From Victivallis vadensis (GTDB lineage: Bacteria > Verrucomicrobiota > Lentisphaeria > Victivallales > Victivallaceae), in NCBI RefSeq assembly GCF_003096415.1, contig NZ_QEKH01000036.1, positions 1 to 45,675 of the forward strand: a stretch of 45,675 nucleotides of DNA, given 5' to 3'. Shown here in pieces: positions 16,887 through 25,128 of this stretch. Position numbers and translations under genes: made by a program. Under the pieces are notes generated by a model that had not been told where the DNA came from, did no database searches, and saw only the letters and a program-made list of their open reading frames with translations. The stretch's first letter is position 1; every line of letters begins with the position of its first letter.

Positions 16887-19055
16887 ATGATGAAATTTTC
16901 TTCATGTGCCGCCGCTTTGCTGCTGGCGGCGGGTCTGGCCGCGGCTGACAGGCAGCTTTTCAGCATCGCCCGGGGCGGCGCCGTTTTCGCCCCGTTCAAC
17001 AAGACCGACAAGGTGAAAGTGACCGGCGACCGGCTCGCGCTTGAACTGCCGCCGAAAGGCGGTCGCTGGCAGGGGACGATCGTCACTCCGAAGAAAGGCG
17101 AAAAGTATTTCGACCTTTCCCAAGGCGCGATTCTGGCTGTGGATGTCAGGAATAACAACAAATATCCGATGCAGCTCCGGATGGAGATCGTCAACCTGAA
17201 GGAGGGGAAGAACTCGAACGCCTTCGCCCATATCGCTTATTCCTCGATCGCGCTGCTTCCCGGTGAAAAAGCGCCGCTGCGCGTCCGCTACGGCCGCGCC
17301 GTCAAAGAGAGTTCGGCATGGGCGCCCGAGGGGATGCAGCGTCTGCCCGACGGTTTCGTCAAGGGCGATCACAAGATCGTGCCGGACCGGGTCGCCCAGC
17401 TCCGCATCTGGACGAGCAATCCCGACGCCGACAGGCCGATGCGCTTTGAACTCTCCAATTTCCGCGTGGAAGAACCGGTGAAACCGCTTCCCGAAGCGTT
17501 GAGGAGCAAGGAGGCCTTCTATCCCTTCATCGACCGGTTCGGCCAGTACAAACATGCCGACTGGCCCGGCAAAGTGACCGATGTCGCCCAGCTCGGAGAG
17601 CGCAAGCTGGCGGAGGACCGCGAACTTGCCGCCAATCCCGCCGTTCCCGGCCGGAACCGTTTCGGCGGCTGGGCGGACGGGCCGACCTTCGGGGAGAAGA
17701 AAGGCGGCTGGGGCACAGTCAAGTACAAGGGGAAATGGTTCCTGACCGACCCGGAGGGCAAACTCTTCTGGTCGCTCGGAATGAATACAACTCATGATAA
17801 AGCCGACAGTGTTACCGCGATCACATTTCGGGAAAATTACTTTGAAGAGCTGCCGGAAAACAGTGCGGAAAATGCGGATTTCTACACGAAAGAACGTTTC
17901 CCCCGTTTCGGCTTCTATAAAGGCAAGGGCGGTAACCAGGACACCAATATTCTGCAGTTTCACTTCTATTGTTACAATATGTTCCGCAAATACGGCAAGG
18001 AATATCACAAGGAATTCGTGACTCGTTCCCAGCGCCGTTTTTCCAGTTGGGGGTTCAATACCAATGGCAACTGGGTGCACCCGGATATTCTGAAGACAGA
18101 GTTCCATCATCCCTACATCACCGCCGTGGAGTTCGCCAAATTTTACGATGTAATCGAAGGATGCAGGCAAATTGGCTGGCAGAAGTTTCCGGATGTTTTC
18201 AATCCCGAGTTCGCCGCCGGAATCAAAGAGGCGTTGCAAACCAGACAGAAATACACTGTTGATGATCCCTTCTGCATCGGATACTTTATCGATAACGAAC
18301 TTTCCTGGGGGAAAACCGACACTTTTCTCGCGGAAGGCGCGCTGCGCTCCCCGGCCTCCCAGCCGGCGAAAATCGCAATGACCGAATATTACAGAAATAA
18401 ATATGGCAACGATATTGCCGCGCTCAACAAGGTCTGGGGTACCGGATATGCCGACTTCGGCGCGTTTCTGAACAGTACCGCGATGCCCGCCGAACCCGAA
18501 AAGGCGCGGGCGGATCTGGAGGAGTTCAACGACGTCATCGTCAACCGTTATTTCCGGACCTGCAAAGAGGTCATCAACCGCGAAGCCCCCGGCAAACTCT
18601 ACTTCGGCTGCCGCTTCAACGACCGCAACGAAAAGGTGATCGCCACTTCCGCGAAGTATCTCGACGGATGCTCGTTCAATCTCTACCGCCCGGAGATCAG
18701 CGCCTGGCGTCTGCCGGCCGGAGTCGATATGCCGGTGATCGTCGGCGAGTGGCACTACGGCACCGCCGCCAACGGTCCGGCGCATCCGGGATTGCAGCCT
18801 GCCGCGAACCAGGCGGAGCGCGCCCGCGGCTTTGACCGCTATGTCCGCAGCGCCCTGTGGAATCCGCAGATCGCCGGTGTGCATTACTTCAAGTACACCG
18901 ACCAGATGGCGACCGGACGGCCTGCGGACGATGAGAACATCCAGTGCGGCTTCGTCGACGTGACCGATACGCCTTACCGGGAGATGGTCGATGCCGCGCG
19001 CAAAGTCAGCGCCGACATGTACCGCTACCGGCTTGCCGAAGGCCCCGGAAAATAG
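16887..19055 (+). CDS. Secreted GH50-like (beta-agarase-like) glycoside hydrolase
   Basis: This 722-residue protein begins with a signal peptide (about residues 1-20, cleavage after GLAAA). Residues 20-200 form a beta-rich carbohydrate-binding-like domain. From about 270 a clan GH-A TIM barrel follows (GKWFLTDPEGKLFWSLGMNTT). The likely acid/base is E471 in YFIDNELSWG and the nucleophile E621 in VIVGEWHYG. Both motifs resemble GH50 beta-agarases, which cleave galactans such as agarose, and the spacing is similar. The true substrate is uncertain and may be another galactan or host glycan. An earlier in-frame ATG overlaps the pilin gene; AACGAGGAAAG before 16887 and the signal peptide favour this start. 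It is the enzyme of a regulator-pilin-glycosidase module. Confidence 0.72.
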   Translation: MMKFSSCAAALLLAAGLAAADRQLFSIARGGAVFAPFNKTDKVKVTGDRLALELPPKGGRWQGTIVTPKKGEKYFDLSQGAILAVDVRNNNKYPMQLRMEIVNLKEGKNSNAFAHIAYSSIALLPGEKAPLRVRYGRAVKESSAWAPEGMQRLPDGFVKGDHKIVPDRVAQLRIWTSNPDADRPMRFELSNFRVEEPVKPLPEALRSKEAFYPFIDRFGQYKHADWPGKVTDVAQLGERKLAEDRELAANPAVPGRNRFGGWADGPTFGEKKGGWGTVKYKGKWFLTDPEGKLFWSLGMNTTHDKADSVTAITFRENYFEELPENSAENADFYTKERFPRFGFYKGKGGNQDTNILQFHFYCYNMFRKYGKEYHKEFVTRSQRRFSSWGFNTNGNWVHPDILKTEFHHPYITAVEFAKFYDVIEGCRQIGWQKFPDVFNPEFAAGIKEALQTRQKYTVDDPFCIGYFIDNELSWGKTDTFLAEGALRSPASQPAKIAMTEYYRNKYGNDIAALNKVWGTGYADFGAFLNSTAMPAEPEKARADLEEFNDVIVNRYFRTCKEVINREAPGKLYFGCRFNDRNEKVIATSAKYLDGCSFNLYRPEISAWRLPAGVDMPVIVGEWHYGTAANGPAHPGLQPAANQAERARGFDRYVRSALWNPQIAGVHYFKYTDQMATGRPADDENIQCGFVDVTDTPYREMVDAARKVSADMYRYRLAEGPGK

Positions 19056-19061
19056 TTCCGG

Positions 19062-19889
19062 TCAGCGGCCGGAGATGAGGTACAGCGCGTTATGCACGGG
19101 ACGCTCGCCCGCGTGATCGAATTTCCTGTTGTCGCTCGGGTGGTTGACCACTCCGTGGTGCCTGGTCCACATCGTGCTGGAGCCGCCGCCGTCGAGGTTG
19201 ACCGCATCGGTGCAGCCGAGATCCTTCAGCAGCGTGGCGAGTTCGGCGAAGGTGACTCCCGCGCTCTCTCTGGCCCGGCCGTCGATGACCACCAAAAGCA
19301 GGGTGTTTCCGGACAATCCTGCCGCAGTGCGCGGATGGCGCGCCTTGTCATCGCCGAGCGGCGGCACCTTGCCGTCTTTCAGCAGCAGCCGGTTGCCGTA
19401 GACCGCCGAACGGCATCGTTCCGGTGCAAAGTCCGCGGGGCCGACAATCGCGGGCCTGCCGGTTTGATCGAGGACGAAATAGGCCCGCTCCGGGTCGCCG
19501 CCGAGATCGGCGTTGAGCACTTTGCCGTCGATCTTCAAGTAGCGCACGCCCATCGGATTGCCTTTCATCGCGAAGAATCCGGCGTTGACCGCGGCCAGTG
19601 CGTCGAGTCTTCTGCCGAAATGGCTGACGGTCTCATAGTTGCCGCCGTCGCACTCCGCAAGCCCGAGCCGGAGGCCCGGCGTGGAGAGGTCTGCCCGGAG
19701 AACCGAAATAAACTGCGGTTTTCCGAATACCCGGACGCGGTCGAAAGTGGTCAGTCGGACTCCCGGCGCGAGCTGTTCCGTGCGGCTTTCGGCCTTTTGA
19801 ATCCACGCCGGAGCCTCCGGCGTCCTGGCTGCCGCCGCTGACAGCAGGGCGGTCGCGGCGAACAGCGCCGCAAACATTTTCTGAATCAT
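19062..19889 (-). CDS. Secreted phosphodiester glycosidase (NAGPA domain)
   Basis: This 275-residue protein has a signal peptide (about residues 1-21, ending SAAAA). The phosphodiester glycosidase/NAGPA domain fills the rest. Diagnostic segments are AVNAGFFAMKGNPMGV (about 99-114), PRTAAGLSGNTLLLVVIDGR and TDAVNLDGGGSSTMW near the C-terminus. Family members cleave sugar-phosphodiester bonds, as in human uncovering enzyme and wall teichoic acid-type substrates. It is exported. It lies 50 bp after the GH36-like gene in the same direction, with a strong terminator between them. AAGGAG (19903-19898) is the ribosome binding site. The stop is 6 bp from the convergent GH50-like gene. Confidence 0.88.
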   Translation of the reverse strand: MIQKMFAALFAATALLSAAAARTPEAPAWIQKAESRTEQLAPGVRLTTFDRVRVFGKPQFISVLRADLSTPGLRLGLAECDGGNYETVSHFGRRLDALAAVNAGFFAMKGNPMGVRYLKIDGKVLNADLGGDPERAYFVLDQTGRPAIVGPADFAPERCRSAVYGNRLLLKDGKVPPLGDDKARHPRTAAGLSGNTLLLVVIDGRARESAGVTFAELATLLKDLGCTDAVNLDGGGSSTMWTRHHGVVNHPSDNRKFDHAGERPVHNALYLISGR

Positions 19890-19904
19890 GTTTGAATCTC
19901 CTTG

Positions 19905-19933
19905 TAATAAAAAAGGCGCCTCACTGAGGCGCC
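19905..19933 (-). terminator. Intercistronic terminator before the phosphodiester glycosidase gene
   Basis: GGCGCCTC (19915-19922) pairs perfectly with GAGGCGCC (19926-19933), loop of 3 nt, followed on the minus strand by TTTTTTATTA. It ends just before the next gene's ribosome binding site, so it may be a regulated attenuator. Confidence 0.8.
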
Positions 19934-19939
19934 GGTTGG

Positions 19940-21556
19940 TTATTCGATCAGCAGTGCCGCGTCGTGCGGCGGCAGCGTGAGAGGGCCGGATATTCGTCCG
20001 AGGCCGATCAGCACCTCCTCGGCGGAGGCGCCGAGCCCTCCCTCCGAAAGCTCGAAAGTCATCTCCTGATCGGTGTCGTTGACGAAGGCGGCCGCCTTCC
20101 TGCCGTCTACGGTTCCGGTGAAAACCTGCGGCCAGCGGAACGGCTCCCAGCGGGCCGGAGCCGCGTCGCGGAGCCGGAGGCTCGCGGCCAGCTCCAGCAG
20201 CCGGTAACGTTCGGGTGCGATGGTGCCGAGGTGGTCGCTGGTGATCGACACGCCGGTGAGAATCGCGGCGAGGGTCGAAATGCGCGCTTCGCCGAGGGTG
20301 TAAAAGGCGTTGTCCTGCCGCGCCATCACCGTGTCGGGATCAGCGCGGAACCAGCGGTCGAACATCCACCAGTTCATGATCGTGCCGTGCCACGCATTCC
20401 GGATGCCGGGGAGTCCGGGGGAGTTGTCGCAGTTCAGCGGGCGCGGGTCCTGGCTGATCCAGTAGCGCGAAGTGTCGCAGCTGACCCGGCAGGCGTCGAC
20501 ATAGCCGAGGCAGGCCATGAACGGCGGGCAGCAGCCGAGAATGAACGCATCGGGCACCGCTTCGCGGATCGTTTTCAACGCGAGCCGGAACGCGCTGACC
20601 GCGGTGGCTCCGGCGTCCTGCCGCCGTCCTTCCGGCAGGCCGTAGCCGAGCCCGTCCAGCTTGAAGTAGCGGAAACCCCAGCTGCGGAAGGTTTTGAATA
20701 CATGGGTCAGGTGGTCGCGGACCGCCTGCTGCGTCGCGTCAAGGCAGGCCCAGTGGTTGTCCGGGGCGGGGGACCAGCCCGCGAACACCAGCGGTTCTCC
20801 CTTTTCATTGCACACAAAGTACTCCGGGTGCTCCCGGAAAGTGCGGCTGGCGGTCGACGCGAGCATCGGCATCAGCCAGATTCCCGGCGTCAGCCCCTTG
20901 GATGCGGCGTTGCGGGCGATTTCGGCCAGCGGCGTCGGCCACGAGGCGTCCTGGTCCAGCCAGTCGCCCTGAAAGGTCTGGTAGCCGTCGTCGATCTGGG
21001 CGATTCCGCTGGAATAGGGCGAATCGCTCCGGGCCGCGAGGGCTTCGAGGTTGTCGAGGAAATCCCGTTCGGTCACGTCCGCGTAGTAGTAGTACCATGA
21101 ACAGTAACCTGCGAGGTTGGTTTCGGCGGAGACGGGCTTCACGCCCATCCGGCGCGCGGACTCCTCCGCGTAGAACTTCAGCAGTTCCCGCCAGTCGCTG
21201 CCGGATTTGACCAGCAGCTCTTCGGGTTTTTCGCCGGGCTTCACGGAAGGCTGCGCGACCGCGATCGAGTGGAGCCGCCCGCTGCGGCGGCGGACCGTGA
21301 AGTAGGTCTGGGAGCGGTGGGCGGTCAAAGCTCCCACCAGCAGATAATCGGAGGTGCCCGCATCGCCGACCACCACCACGTCGTGGCTCGGCAGGTCGGC
21401 GTCGAAGCTGTCCGCCGAATGAACCGACGAGCCCGGCAGCACCGGCGTCATATTGTTGGTGCTGCGGTAGATGAAGTTGGCTTCCGGCGGGAAATTGAGC
21501 GGAAGCGCGGCGCGATAGCACTCCGGCTCCGGCCGCCACTGCGGAATCTGGTCCAT
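19940..21556 (-). CDS. GH36-type alpha-galactosidase-like glycoside hydrolase
   Basis: This 538-residue enzyme has an N-terminal beta domain (1 to about 150) and a TIM barrel. Barrel motifs are YCSWYYYY, IAQIDDGYQ, TPGIWLMPM, the nucleophile D301 in YFKLDGLGYG and the acid/base D361 in RVSCDTSRY. The 60-residue spacing matches that in the well-studied Thermotoga GH36 enzyme. A C-terminal Greek-key domain completes it. It should hydrolyse alpha-galactosides or related sugars. There is no signal peptide, so it is intracellular. The gene has a TATATT promoter and a strong terminator, and is followed by the phosphodiester glycosidase gene. Confidence 0.87.
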   Translation of the reverse strand: MDQIPQWRPEPECYRAALPLNFPPEANFIYRSTNNMTPVLPGSSVHSADSFDADLPSHDVVVVGDAGTSDYLLVGALTAHRSQTYFTVRRRSGRLHSIAVAQPSVKPGEKPEELLVKSGSDWRELLKFYAEESARRMGVKPVSAETNLAGYCSWYYYYADVTERDFLDNLEALAARSDSPYSSGIAQIDDGYQTFQGDWLDQDASWPTPLAEIARNAASKGLTPGIWLMPMLASTASRTFREHPEYFVCNEKGEPLVFAGWSPAPDNHWACLDATQQAVRDHLTHVFKTFRSWGFRYFKLDGLGYGLPEGRRQDAGATAVSAFRLALKTIREAVPDAFILGCCPPFMACLGYVDACRVSCDTSRYWISQDPRPLNCDNSPGLPGIRNAWHGTIMNWWMFDRWFRADPDTVMARQDNAFYTLGEARISTLAAILTGVSITSDHLGTIAPERYRLLELAASLRLRDAAPARWEPFRWPQVFTGTVDGRKAAAFVNDTDQEMTFELSEGGLGASAEEVLIGLGRISGPLTLPPHDAALLIE

Positions 21557-21609
21557 GTCGATGCTCCGTATTTTATTCCATATTGACTATATGATATGCG
21601 TATTGGACT

Positions 21610-21637
21610 AATATAGACCCTGCGCGGAAAGTTGCAA
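21610..21637 (-). promoter_or_regulatory. Promoter of the GH36-like gene
   Basis: On the minus strand, TTGCAA (21637-21632), a 16-bp spacer and TATATT (21615-21610). CTATAT (21589-21594) and ATATAG (21611-21616) form an inverted repeat over the start region, a possible operator. Confidence 0.6.
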
Positions 21638-21648
21638 GCAGCGAATAT

Positions 21649-22548
21649 TCAAATTCGGTTCGGATTTCCCGGCGGCGGAATCAGGTCGAGAATCGCGATC
21701 TCCGGCGGGCAGTTCAGCCGCAGCTTCAGGATGCTGTAGCCGAGGCCGGCTGTCACGAAAACGAGGTTGCCGCGATCCCGGATCAACCCGTGCTGATAGC
21801 GTTCCCCGAAGCGGGAGGGAACGGCGGGCGCTCCCAGCAGCGGCAGGTCGATCTGGCCACCGTGGGTGTGTCCCGCCACCGCCAGCGCCGGTTTTTCCGG
21901 CATCGAATCGAAAACGTCGGGCGTATGGGTCATCACCAGAGAGGGCAGGGAGTCCGGCGGGAGCAGCGCGCCCCAGTCCGGTTCCCGCTGTTTCAGCCAG
22001 TCGGTGACGCCGACCAGATGGAACGGCTTGCCGTCGGCTTCGAGCCGGATGGAACGGTTCTCCAGAAGCACGATCCCGTTGGCGGCCAGCGCGGCCTCTA
22101 TTCGCTGCGGCTGCTGCCAGTGGTCGTGGTTGCCGAGCACTGCGTAGACGCCGAGTTCCGCTTTGAGTTCTCCGAGCCGCACGGCGATCTCCTCCGGGGT
22201 TGCGGAGTGGGACGGAAGATGGCCGGCGACGAAATCGCCGGGCAGCAAAATCAGGTCGGGGGCTTCGGCGTTGGCGGCTGCGACGATCCGTTCGAGCCGT
22301 TTCAGGTCCTCCGGCGTCGGGCGGACATGGAAATCCGCCAGCACCGCGACCCGGAGCCGCGGTGCGCCGCTTCCCCAGCGCGGCGCGGTGATTTCGTGCC
22401 GGTGCACTTCAAACACATCGCAATTGCCGCGCATCAGCACGATCAGGGCGGTCGCCGCGGCGCTGCACATGAACAACCACAGCAGCACAAGCCGGAAAAC
22501 CAGCCGCCTGTGCCCGCCGAGCCATGTGATTGCACCGTCTGCTTTCAT
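21649..22548 (-). CDS. Membrane-anchored metallophosphoesterase, YkuE-like
   Basis: This 299-residue protein has one N-terminal membrane helix (about residues 17-38) and then a calcineurin-like phosphoesterase domain. All metal-binding motifs are present in order: VLADFHV, LPGDFVAG, LGNHDHW, VMTHTPD and AGHTHGGQ. The order and the anchor resemble YkuE-type phosphoesterases, which act on phospholipid or lipid-A precursor substrates in some bacteria. The substrate here is unknown. It is the last gene of a minus-strand operon, 42 bp after ygiQ. I see no good ribosome binding site before the ATG and no clear terminator after it. Confidence 0.87.
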   Translation of the reverse strand: MKADGAITWLGGHRRLVFRLVLLWLFMCSAAATALIVLMRGNCDVFEVHRHEITAPRWGSGAPRLRVAVLADFHVRPTPEDLKRLERIVAAANAEAPDLILLPGDFVAGHLPSHSATPEEIAVRLGELKAELGVYAVLGNHDHWQQPQRIEAALAANGIVLLENRSIRLEADGKPFHLVGVTDWLKQREPDWGALLPPDSLPSLVMTHTPDVFDSMPEKPALAVAGHTHGGQIDLPLLGAPAVPSRFGERYQHGLIRDRGNLVFVTAGLGYSILKLRLNCPPEIAILDLIPPPGNPNRI

Positions 22549-22590
22549 GGAAAAATCTGTTCGCCGGACTTTCTCCGGTGTAACGCGCCT

Positions 22591-24396
22591 TTACCGGCCC
22601 GGCTTTTTAAAACCTCCCGCCGGGCGGTTGCGGCCGGGACGGCGGGGTGCTTTTTCCCAGCAGCGGCGGGCCGGATCGGAGTTGATCGCGTTGCCCGAAC
22701 GCCGTTTCTTCAGGACGCCGATCTGCTCGCGCCGTTCGGCGAGGCCGCGGTTCACCACGATTTCGCGGCCGTCGGGAGCTTTGCCGGTGTAGTACATCGC
22801 CGCGCCCATGGTCATCGGCAGCGGGATGTAATCCTGCACCTGCTGGAGGCTCCAATGGTGTTTTTCGAGGAAGTCGTCGACGGTTTTCATCTCCTTGCCG
22901 GAGCAGCCGGGGAAGTTCGAGATGAAAAGCGGGATCAGGTACTGCTCCTTGCCGCACTCCTTGCTGATCTTCTCGAAAAGCTCCATGAATTTGTAGAACT
23001 CCTCCGCCGAGCTTTTGCGCATCAATTTGAGCACTTCTGGATTCAGGTGTTCGGGAGCGACCTTCAGGTGTCCCGACACGTGCTTGGAAATCAGCTCGCG
23101 CAGCAGTTCGGGCTGGCGCAGCGCGAGGTCGAGGCGGATGCCGGAGTTGATGTAGACGTGTTTGACCTTCGGGTGGGCGCTCATCCGGCGCAGCAGCCGC
23201 ACGATCTCCAGCCCGGTGCAGGTGTAGTTCGGGCACGGCGCCGGGTAGAGGCAGCTGGAGCGTTTGCACCGTCTGCACCGCTCCAGATCATACCTGCTCT
23301 GGTAGATGTTGCCCGCCGCGCCGCCGACGTCGCTGACCGTCCCCTTGAAGAACGGCTGGTCGGCGATCGCGTCGAGTTCGCGCATGATCGAATCCTCGCT
23401 GCGGCTCATCACGTGCCGCCCCTGATGGACGACCAGCCCGCAGAAGGCGCAGCCGCCGGGGCAGCCCCGCACCGCCTGGATCGAATCCTTGATCGTCTCA
23501 AACGCCGGAATCCGGCCCTTGTATTTCGGATGGGGCATCCGTGCGTAGGGCAGTTCGTGGACCTTGTCGAGTTCTTCGGGGGTCAGCACCTCCGGCGGCG
23601 GTTCGATCACGACGATCCGGTCGCCGTAACGCTGGAACAGGCCGCGCCCGCCGAGATAGTTCATCTCCGCTTCGATCATCCTGGTCGAAGTCATCAGCGC
23701 ATCCTTGTCGGCCAGCGTCTCCTCGTAGCTCGGCAATTCCAGATATTGATCCTTCGGGTCGAACGCTTCAGCGGCTTTTTTGCCGAGCAGCCGCGCGGTT
23801 CCGCGGATGCCGTCGAGCGGCAGCCCCTCCGCCCAGCGGCGGTAGACTTCGGGAGTGGGACGTTCGCCCATGCCGTAGACGAGCACGTCGGCCTTGGAGT
23901 CGATCAGCACCGACGGGCGGATCTTATCCTGCCAGTAGTCGTAATGGGCGACCCGGCGGAAGCTCGCTTCCAGTCCGCCGAGCTGCACGTTGATGCCCGG
24001 AAACGCCTGCCGCACCAGCTGTGCGTAGACGGTCAGGGCGTGGGGCGGGCGTTTGCCGATTTCGCCGTTTTCGCTGAAACAGTCGTCTTTGCGGAGGCGG
24101 CGGCCGACGGTGTAGATGTTGACCATCGAATCCATATTGCCGCTGGTCACGCCGCAGCCGATCCGGGGACGGCCCATGATTTTCAGGGCTTCCGGGTCCT
24201 TCCAGTCCGGCTGGGCGATCAGCCCGACCCGGTAGCCGAGCGATTCGAGCAGACGCCCGATGATCGCGACGCCGAAAGAGGGGTGGTCCACGTAGCAGTC
24301 GCCGGTGATCAGCAGGATATCCAGTTCATCGTAACCCGCCTGTTCCATCTCTTTGCGGCTGGTCGGCAGGAACAGCGGGCGCTTGGAGGGCGTCAC
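22591..24396 (-). CDS. ygiQ: YgiQ family radical SAM protein
   Basis: This 601-residue protein belongs to the YgiQ/UPF0313 radical SAM family. The N-terminal region matches E. coli YgiQ closely in FLPTSRKEMEQ, ITGDCYVDHPSFG and CGVTSGNMDSMVN. The radical SAM cluster motif is C312-x3-C316-x2-C319 in RGCPGGCAFC. A second Cys cluster (CRRCKRSSC, CPNYTC) follows, as in the family. The C-terminal domain ends in a Gly/Pro/Arg-rich tail. The function is not established. The start is GTG at 24396; the alignment with YgiQ before the first internal ATG supports it. It lies 3 bp after a small exported protein gene and is probably co-transcribed. Confidence 0.93.
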   Translation of the reverse strand: MTPSKRPLFLPTSRKEMEQAGYDELDILLITGDCYVDHPSFGVAIIGRLLESLGYRVGLIAQPDWKDPEALKIMGRPRIGCGVTSGNMDSMVNIYTVGRRLRKDDCFSENGEIGKRPPHALTVYAQLVRQAFPGINVQLGGLEASFRRVAHYDYWQDKIRPSVLIDSKADVLVYGMGERPTPEVYRRWAEGLPLDGIRGTARLLGKKAAEAFDPKDQYLELPSYEETLADKDALMTSTRMIEAEMNYLGGRGLFQRYGDRIVVIEPPPEVLTPEELDKVHELPYARMPHPKYKGRIPAFETIKDSIQAVRGCPGGCAFCGLVVHQGRHVMSRSEDSIMRELDAIADQPFFKGTVSDVGGAAGNIYQSRYDLERCRRCKRSSCLYPAPCPNYTCTGLEIVRLLRRMSAHPKVKHVYINSGIRLDLALRQPELLRELISKHVSGHLKVAPEHLNPEVLKLMRKSSAEEFYKFMELFEKISKECGKEQYLIPLFISNFPGCSGKEMKTVDDFLEKHHWSLQQVQDYIPLPMTMGAAMYYTGKAPDGREIVVNRGLAERREQIGVLKKRRSGNAINSDPARRCWEKAPRRPGRNRPAGGFKKPGR

Positions 24397-24399
24397 GGC

Positions 24400-24924
24400 T
24401 CAATTGACCTTCATGATGCCCGCGTCCGGGATGCGGCCGGGGGCGGTGAACGGCCTGGAGCCGAGGTTGTTCAGGAAAATCGTCTGTTCGGCGCGTTCCG
24501 CCGGCGGGAAATTGCATTTCAGGATCAGCTTTTCCTGCGGGGTCAGGCCGACGAGACTGCCGTTCAGCAAAAAGAGCAGAGAGTATTTTTCACCCTTTTT
24601 CACCTCGCGGATTTCGCGGCGGCCGGAGTCGAAATCGCCGTTGCCGGCTTTGATCGCGATGCAGGGCGAGGTCACGCCGAAAGCGTCGATCGAATAGTCG
24701 TAATTGCTGAGCGTCCGCCCCGGGGCGAGCCGGACGACCAGCACCGCGTAGATCGGCTTTTCAAAGGTTTCCGGGTAGGCGAACTTGTCGAAATTGTTGA
24801 TTTTGGGACGGACGGTCGAGAGCTCCGCCGCCAGCAGCTCGCCGCTGCGGAACGGAACGGTTTCGGCGGAAACGCTCAGCAGCACGGCGGCGGAAAACAG
24901 TGCGGCGAGGAAAAACTTTTTCAT
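24400..24924 (-). CDS. Small exported protein of unknown function
   Basis: This 174-residue protein has a clear signal peptide (MKKFFLAALFSAAVLLSVSA). I do not recognise the mature part. It has a predicted beta-sandwich look, with strands such as PIYAVLVVRLAPG, KYSLLFLLNG and EKLILKCNFPP, and no obvious catalytic residues. A longer in-frame start exists 90 bases upstream, but it overlaps the promoter -35 and -10 boxes and would hide the signal peptide, so I rejected it. It is the first gene of an operon with ygiQ and a metallophosphoesterase. The link to those genes is unexplained. Confidence 0.7.
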   Translation of the reverse strand: MKKFFLAALFSAAVLLSVSAETVPFRSGELLAAELSTVRPKINNFDKFAYPETFEKPIYAVLVVRLAPGRTLSNYDYSIDAFGVTSPCIAIKAGNGDFDSGRREIREVKKGEKYSLLFLLNGSLVGLTPQEKLILKCNFPPAERAEQTIFLNNLGSRPFTAPGRIPDAGIMKVN

Positions 24925-24985
24925 GATTCGGACAATCCTGTAGTATTTGGTCAATCTGACAATGTTCCGGGTGTTCTTGAAAAGA

Positions 24986-25014
24986 AATATAAATCCCGAA
25001 CCCGTGAAATTCAA
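24986..25014 (-). promoter_or_regulatory. Promoter of the small protein-ygiQ operon
   Basis: On the minus strand, TTGAAT (25014-25009), a 17-bp spacer and TATATT (24991-24986). The predicted leader is about 55 nt. Confidence 0.65.
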
Positions 25015-25035
25015 GCCCTTTTGCCGGATCGGAGT

Positions 25036-25064
25036 TTGATTTTCGGGGAAAAGCGGAGTATTTT
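25036..25064 (+). promoter_or_regulatory. Promoter of the phosphofructokinase gene
   Basis: TTGATT (25036-25041), a 17-bp spacer and TATTTT (25059-25064), 64 bp before the ATG. It is back-to-back with the ygiQ operon promoter. Confidence 0.55.
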
Positions 25065-25128
25065 ATCTACTCCGCCCGCCTGGACGGAAACAACCCGCAC
25101 AACGCCCGAATTTTTTGGAGAATGAAAT

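Noticed and set aside
21790-25125. A 1111-codon open frame on the plus strand
   Set aside because: It runs opposite the metallophosphoesterase, YgiQ and small protein genes, all with motifs and promoters. Composition is that of a shadow frame.
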